Of a stretch of 64,000 nt of DNA, positions 58,928-64,000 are shown piece by piece. Below the pieces are notes generated by a model. It was not told where the DNA came from, did no database searches, and saw nothing but the letters and a program-made list of their open reading frames with translations. This stretch comes from Rhabditophanes sp. KR3021 (lineage: Eukaryota; Nematoda; Chromadorea; Rhabditida; Alloionematidae): assembly GCA_963281155.1 (NCBI GenBank), contig CAUJLY010000002.1, forward strand, positions 4,278,001 through 4,342,000, given 5' to 3'. How positions within the stretch are numbered: the first letter of the stretch is position 1; every line of letters begins with the position of its first letter. The position numbers and the translations under genes are program-made.

Positions 58928-59845
58928 TTAATGAGTTGCAGTATAATCATAAATCATTTTTCCAGAATTAGATATAACAACAGTATTTCTTAGACTTTTT
59001 ATATACATAGTGTAAGCGGTTTCACTAAAACTATTTTTAATTATTTCCCTTAAAGTTGAAATCCCAGAGAAAGCATTATCAACTGCCTCAATTAAATGAC
59101 AATCAAGGAATTCCTTATCGTTTTGGTTATTCAACTCTTTTAATAAGTTGTAAATGCATGTAGACAAATTACAGTAGTTATTCTTGCAATTTAACAGTTG
59201 GTTTGAATAAACCCGTTGATTTCGCCTTACTTTATTCAAATGTTCTAAAAACAGTTTCAGCCATATCTTCTTTTGAAACATACTCTTTGCAGGCAATAAA
59301 ACCATCGATGTTATGTAGTCCAACATGATCTCCAAACGTCCCTTTTTCTCCCAATTATCTGAGATCCACTTTATAGTTTTTGCAATTGCTAGCTCATCTC
59401 CATCATTGATACGCGTACAAAAAATTTTGAATTCTGGGAAAATGTCCTTCTTTTTGCTATCTCTGAAAGTAATAGGTCTCTTAAGGGTGGGAGACATTTT
59501 CGCTGCAATCATTTGCCTAATTGAATTACAATAAGAGATATAGATGGCATCTTCGATGGCTATTTTGATTTTTTCATTTATAAGGAAATACCGAGTATTT
59601 GAGTTACATCTAGTGAGCTCTGCTGTTAATGGTTTCCAAGTTGAAGGTGTCCCACATTGATAGCACGCAAATTCCTTTTCATCAATATCATTATCTTGAA
59701 GTCAAAAGAATATTAAAAAAGTCACACATTTTGTCAACTTACTTGTACTAAGACAGGATACGCATGTTACATGTTCACAAGATCCTTTGAATAGATCGTT
59801 TAATGAAATGCGTTTGTTGCAGTGCGGGCAGTATTCAACAGACAT
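58928..59845 (-). CDS. RING-finger protein of unknown family
   Basis: Exons on the minus strand: 59845-59743 and 59694-58928 (48 nt intron); 289 residues. The N-terminus MSVEYCPHCNKRISLNDLFK.. has C-x2-C, then C-x-H-x2-C-x2-C (GSCEHVTCVSCL) and, across the splice, C-x2-C (FACYQCG): a RING-type C3HC4 arrangement, compatible with E3 ubiquitin ligase activity. The rest is helical without B-box or TRIM C-terminal domain that I can see. Middle part ARG/LYS-rich; C-terminal part contains two CNNYC/CNLSTC pieces with no clear fold. The start at 59845 was chosen because the upstream part of the open frame breaks the RING context. Substrate and pathway unknown. Confidence 0.65.
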
Positions 59846-60368
59846 TGTGCATAAGTGTACGAAGAAGCTATTAACATTAATTTGATGAAACCATAATGTA
59901 CCAATTATAGTCGCGGGATAGTTCCTTATTTCACCACGAATGTTCGTGGGGATAAGCATTCGCTACTTCGTATTTCAAGTCATCATTTACATAAAAGTAC
60001 AGACGTCTTTTTGTTCTAAAAACCTTTCCTGGCAACCGTCAATTATGGTTTTATGACTATTAATTTCTTGTCGATTGGTAAAATATAATAGTTCTACATG
60101 ATATAATTTTTACCAGGTGCATTAAACTGCTGTCAGCATAATAATATACCTTGCTAAACGTAAATATTTAAGTAATAAAGTGTTTAATATAAAATAAATT
60201 ATTGTACTATTTCGTTTATCATAAGGGCAAAGATAATTGATAAACAACCAAATTAAAGATTTTATATAATCCTAAAGAGGAATAATTGAAATTGTGTGCA
60301 TGTAACTTCTAATCCAGTATTCTAAAACATAGTAGTGAGTCATTAACAAAATATAATAATCTACGCAC
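59846..60368. other. Spacer between RING gene and paired-domain gene
   Basis: AT-rich, about 520 bp. It is the promoter of the RING gene and may contain further 3' exons of the paired-domain gene, because that gene's apparent stop lies within a good donor sequence. I did not find a convincing next exon. Confidence 0.45.
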
Positions 60369-61152
60369 TTACCTTTCAACTGTATAAAGATTTTTGAGAG
60401 GAATGGGTTTATGAATAATTGCAGGCGTTAAGGATGTTGACGATGACAGTGATTCCCTTGAAGTAAAAGACTCACCAGAAAAAGAGGAACCGGAAGGAGA
60501 AGTCAGAATGATTTGTTTGGTACAATTATTATTTATGTCAAATTGTTTTTTGTATTGAGTAGATCTTGGGCACATTGAACCAGTTCTCCGAAATCGACTC
60601 ATGATCTTCGAAACGCAAGAATGAGTTACTCCAATAATTCGAGCTATATGCGAAATTTTATGTCCTTTTTCATATAACTCAAGAATGCGATGCCTATCAA
60701 TCATGGCTAGTGGGCGACCTGGATTATATGTTCTGCCTAGTTTATTTTTGGAGGATGATGAAAATGAATTGATCAGATCCTCATCAGGCAAAGTTTCGTT
60801 ATTTTTTAGCATTACACTTATATGATGTCCATGATTTGAGGTAGCAAAGGTTGGATGCATTGATTCCGACAATATACTTGTTCTATTGGTTAAAGGAAAC
60901 GAATGATCAACGAACGCCGTATTCCACATTATCGAATTAGTAGTTTGCAAATTGTTTATTCGTTGTTGCTAAAAAGGACAATTAGAAAAAGTGTGTATTA
61001 GTATTTATTAGTATATATTATTAACTTACATTCAATAAAAAAATTAATTGTTGTTCGAGAAAATAATTGTTGGTAGTTGTAAAAGTTTCTGGAACGACAA
61101 TTCCCCCAAAACTTCCTGAGACCATTCTAGCAAAAGGTGTCGGTAGTGACAT
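60369..61152 (-). CDS. Paired-domain protein, PAI half only
   Basis: Exons on the minus strand: 61152-61030 and 60968-60369; 240 residues as read. A sequence-specific DNA-binding protein of the Pax class. The central part LGRTYNPGRPL, RHRILELYEKGHKISHIARI and VTHSCVSKIMSRFRRTGSMCPRS is the N-terminal (PAI) subdomain of a paired domain, including the beta-turn and the three-helix CVSKI signature. The RED subdomain and a homeodomain are absent; residues after the PAI block are Ser/Thr-rich. The N-terminus carries no known motif (SLPTPFARMVSG, YFLEQQLIFLLN). C. elegans has such PAI-only genes (the npax group), but I cannot match it to a particular one. The stop codon TAA lies inside AG|gtaagtg, a good donor, so an additional 3' exon is possible. 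Confidence 0.75.
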
Positions 61153-61204
61153 AATGATTCAACTGATATTTTTTAGTATGTGTCAGTTAAAAAATATATA
61201 GCAA

Positions 61205-61749
61205 ATGGTTGAAGATATAATTTTATATGCGTTCAGTGTAATAAATTTAATCAGCCACCCTAAGCAACTCTTAGAAAAATGGTGGGAAGCGACTTCACTA
61301 ACCGCGTCAAATATTTTGATCTTCTTTGTAACAATATGCACATCTCAAATCACAAAAAAGGCTATCACAACAAAAATTCCTTATAATGTGCATATATTAA
61401 AAGAGATATCGTGTAGATACCTTTTTTATTCCTTAGGATATATTTTTTTATTATTGCTAGCCATTAGCTTTTCGAAAGCCGGCTTGTTTCGTGTCATAAT
61501 AAGAAGGGATAAATGTATTTGAATGGCTAAAGCATGTTAATACCAGGAAAATGGAAGTATTACCAAAATACATCACCAAATATCTCAACAATTCTAGAGC
61601 CGCTTCAACATTTTCTTATCATGAGAAGTTCATTGAAGTGTGACCAGCAGATGGCTAATTATTTGATTGCAAAAGGAAATAGAATAAAAAATTGTTTCAT
61701 CTGTCATAAAAACAAGTCTTCACTTGGTCACTTTAATTTCCATGAATAA
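61205..61749 (+). CDS. Doubtful small membrane protein / broken frame
   Basis: ATG 61205 opens a 105-codon frame with two hydrophobic stretches (NILIFFVTICT and YLFYSLGYIFLLLLAISF), ending at 61522. A second protein-like piece follows in a different frame (FEWLKHVNTRKMEVLPKYI) to a stop near 61640, and a third frame at 61534-61749 ends in a Cys/His-containing tail (CFICHKNKSSLGHFNFHE). No family recognised. It may be a frame-broken gene or chance frames in AT-rich DNA. It is divergent from the paired-domain gene, about 50 bp between starts. Confidence 0.25.
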
Positions 61750-63552
61750 ATATTTTTATTGTTATCTTCTGCATACAACTGTTCTGAATTTTGACAAAGG
61801 GTAACACACATATGCTATTTCCCTGATTTGTTGCATATGTTACACACCGTTCATTAACTATGTGCTGCTTCATAATGTACGACCACAACAACGCGCCATC
61901 ACAAATCACTTTACATAAGTGACAACAATTCTTGGAAAATAACCAAAAAAGTGTAAGTCTTACCATTAAAGTGTTTATCTACTGCCCTACCTTTTTGAGA
62001 TCATGTTTGGTTGACTATTATAATTGTTGTGATTTGTATGATCTCAATAATTTGTATAATTTTTGTAATTCCATCAATTTTGTGGTTTTTATAATTTGTG
62101 CAGCCCTTTACATATGCTTGCTTATACGTGATAAGTTATAATGTAGGAAGAAGACGACTATTGCGCATCAAATGATCTTTAAATATTATTTTAACTAATT
62201 TTTTAAATATATTAATATGTATATTGTGTTTATATGTTTAACAATGGTATTTATTAATGCCCTAACAAATGCATAATAAGATATGGGTTGAAAATATATT
62301 TTCTGCCAAACGTTACCTTCAAACCTATATATGGTGTGTTTCCTTTTTTGTCAAATCAGATTTTTCCTTCATCTAAAGTCATGTACATACACGTGTACTT
62401 ACTTGCATATATATTTAAGCAAAAACTTTCCGAGGTCATTTCCCTCAATTTTTTTCCGGTATCGAAGTCAAGTATGTGTGTATATACTTACTGATCACCT
62501 TCATGACTTCTTCTTTTCTATTTTCTCTTGATCACGGTGATTTAATTAGCAGATTTACATATAATAATAATAAAACCAAAAGCTACACCAAACCTGTATT
62601 ATATCTATATATCTGTCCATTTTGGGTAACTAAACTTTTTCATAATATTGACAAAACATCTTCTAAACCAAATTTTACTTACATGTAATATGTATATACA
62701 AAGAAGACGATGTACATGCAGTTATATAACCATATATCTGCACATGTCAAATTGTGTATAGAAGATATTATATATGCATACCTTGATCAGCTACTACCCA
62801 AAGAAGAAGGGTGCAAAACTAAACATCGCTAGAGGCATTAATTTATATCTTTACCGATTTAAAACAAATAACTTTTAACCAAAAATGTTACTTGCTTTAC
62901 CTTTTATTTATATAATCTTTGAGATGGCCTGAATCTTAATGGTTATTTTATTATCAAAGTTCCAATAAATGTACCGTGACAAAAGTTAACATTTTTTCGT
63001 TTGGAATACAAATTATAATAATCACTTGTAAAATTGCAATCTTTTTTGTTAAATTATATTCTGTTAAAGCATTTTCATTTGTTAAATAGAAGCACTTTGG
63101 CAAACTAACAAAAATAAGAACAAAAATTCTTGACTGATTCTTATCATCCTTATATATGTTCTACTAATACTTGCATGGAAAGAGCTCATTTGCTCAATTT
63201 CCTGTCATTAAAGCAAATAATATTTTTGTATGACTGTCTTATATGGTGTTGTACGTGCGTACTATTTTGTGGTAGACAATTTTGATCAGTTACACTTCTT
63301 TTGTGTTTGTGGTGGTAATTACCTTAAATTTTTTAAGCAACATGATGCAGTGAGAAGTTTTTGTATTGCATACAAATTTTTAATTTATACACTATTATAT
63401 AATTACATAATTGTTCATTTATGTTCAAGTGCAATCATATATAATCTATAGACACTTTACCTTATATGCATTCATTCAATCTATTAATTTTTACTTATTC
63501 AATCTTTTGTTATACCCATTTTTGTACATATATACATACGTTATTTTAGGTT
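61750..63552. other. 1.8 kb without a recognisable gene
   Basis: AT-rich. Frames at 62288-62494, 62331-62531 and 62476-62688 overlap one another in different frames and are hydrophobic or low-complexity; 63230-63451 and 63411-63659 are similar, and the last overlaps the true coding start at 63553 in another frame. Probably upstream sequence of the last gene. Confidence 0.5.
63538..63552 (+). promoter_or_regulatory. Probable acceptor just before the last gene
   Basis: ttattttag ends at 63549, three bases before the ATG at 63553. A trans-splice site or the 3' end of a 5' UTR intron. Confidence 0.45.
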
Positions 63553-64000
63553 ATGCCGAAGGAATTAAAATCCTCAGAAATGGTGATGAATCCTATCTCC
63601 TTAACGTCTGGCGAAGGAGAAGCTGGGGTTCATACTTTGAAAGTTGGTGTGACAGATAGACCAGATACATCGCCATCACATTCACCTAAACCACCATTAC
63701 GAATTACGGTCAGCAATGCAAGCAGTTCATTTCAAGTTCCGACTAATACTAATGCTATTGCCAAAAACGCGGCTAATAAATTAGCATCCGCTGCTAGTCA
63801 AGATCCTCGGCGACGTGTAACTGGGCGTCCATTCACTGAAAGAAGAAGGGGATCTATTTTGGTTGGACAAAGATCTATAGATATATTTGCGGAGAAAGGA
63901 ACTGGTGGGTCTGACCAGAGGTTTGTAAAATGGATCATTAAAAAATACAAAACCTGGGGATATTATATCGCTGAACACGACTGGAAAGCCGTCGTAATTT
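63553..64000 (+). CDS. Unidentified protein, 5' part only (runs off window)
   Basis: Open from ATG 63553 to the end of the window, 149 codons. The first ~115 residues are Ser/Pro/Thr-rich and basic (PDTSPSHSPKPPL, DPRRRVTGRPFTERRRGS) and look disordered and cytoplasmic. They end at RFVKWIIKKYKTWGYYIAEH followed by DWKAVVI, which looks like the lead-in to a first membrane helix. This 'aromatic - G - x - IA - x - H/P - W - hydrophobic' pattern resembles the N-terminal helix of patched-related sterol-sensing proteins, but one short stretch is not enough to name the family. No in-frame stop is present. Confidence 0.6.
   Translation, partial: MPKELKSSEMVMNPISLTSGEGEAGVHTLKVGVTDRPDTSPSHSPKPPLRITVSNASSSFQVPTNTNAIAKNAANKLASAASQDPRRRVTGRPFTERRRGSILVGQRSIDIFAEKGTGGSDQRFVKWIIKKYKTWGYYIAEHDWKAVVI

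Noticed and set aside
1..64000. tRNA, rRNA or CRISPR features
   Set aside because: No cloverleaf with a GGTTCGA-type T-loop, no rRNA core sequence and no spaced direct-repeat array was seen; CRISPR is not expected in a nematode.

Overview
The window is nuclear DNA from a nematode. It is strongly AT-rich, with many 40-60 nt introns that use gtaag donors and ttttag/tttcag acceptors. A cuticle collagen has the nematode-type N-terminal membrane segment, and prolyl-tRNA synthetase stands alone with a WHEP domain, as in Caenorhabditis. Several start codons sit a few bases after a tttag acceptor, as expected for spliced-leader trans-splicing. I cannot name the genus.

Layout. 0.9-14 kb holds a natriuretic-receptor-type receptor guanylyl cyclase (gcy-28-like). 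It has two alternative-looking extracellular cassettes, each with its own signal peptide, in front of one set of membrane, kinase-homology and cyclase exons. 15-23 kb holds a tail-anchored Ubc6/UBE2J-type protein without the catalytic cysteine, a septin (minus strand) and a citron-like protein without a kinase domain. 23.7-31 kb holds a cuticle collagen, a small possibly myristoylated protein and a secreted Cys-rich/Lys-Ser-rich protein. 31-36 kb holds a queuosine-salvage protein (minus), a ~1 kb inverted-repeat element, proteasome alpha-4 (pas-3) and the SNARE Use1. 38.7-43 kb holds Dishevelled and ESCRT-II VPS22. 45-48.4 kb holds an NAA60-type acetyltransferase, a decayed ALG6 copy and a broken BTB gene. 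49-51.5 kb holds rab-5 (minus). 54-61 kb holds pars-1, a TELO2/clk-2 homologue, a RING-finger protein (minus) and a paired-domain protein (minus). The window ends inside an unidentified gene.

Three themes stand out. (1) Coding-like, mostly degenerate sequences lie inside introns, always antisense to the host gene. Three of them (two in the guanylyl-cyclase cassette, one at 29.2-30.7 kb) belong to one unrecognised zinc-finger-like protein family. (2) Otherwise conserved genes (guanylyl cyclase twice, collagen once) carry single-base frame breaks in very short homopolymers. Assembly indels are the simplest explanation, so these genes should not be called pseudogenes without reads. (3) Gene pairs pas-3/use1 and pars-1/telo2 are head-to-tail with about 220 bp between them, compatible with operons.

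Most genes are unrelated housekeeping or signalling functions that share only position. All coordinates and exon joins were read by eye, and family names rest on remembered conserved motifs rather than searches.
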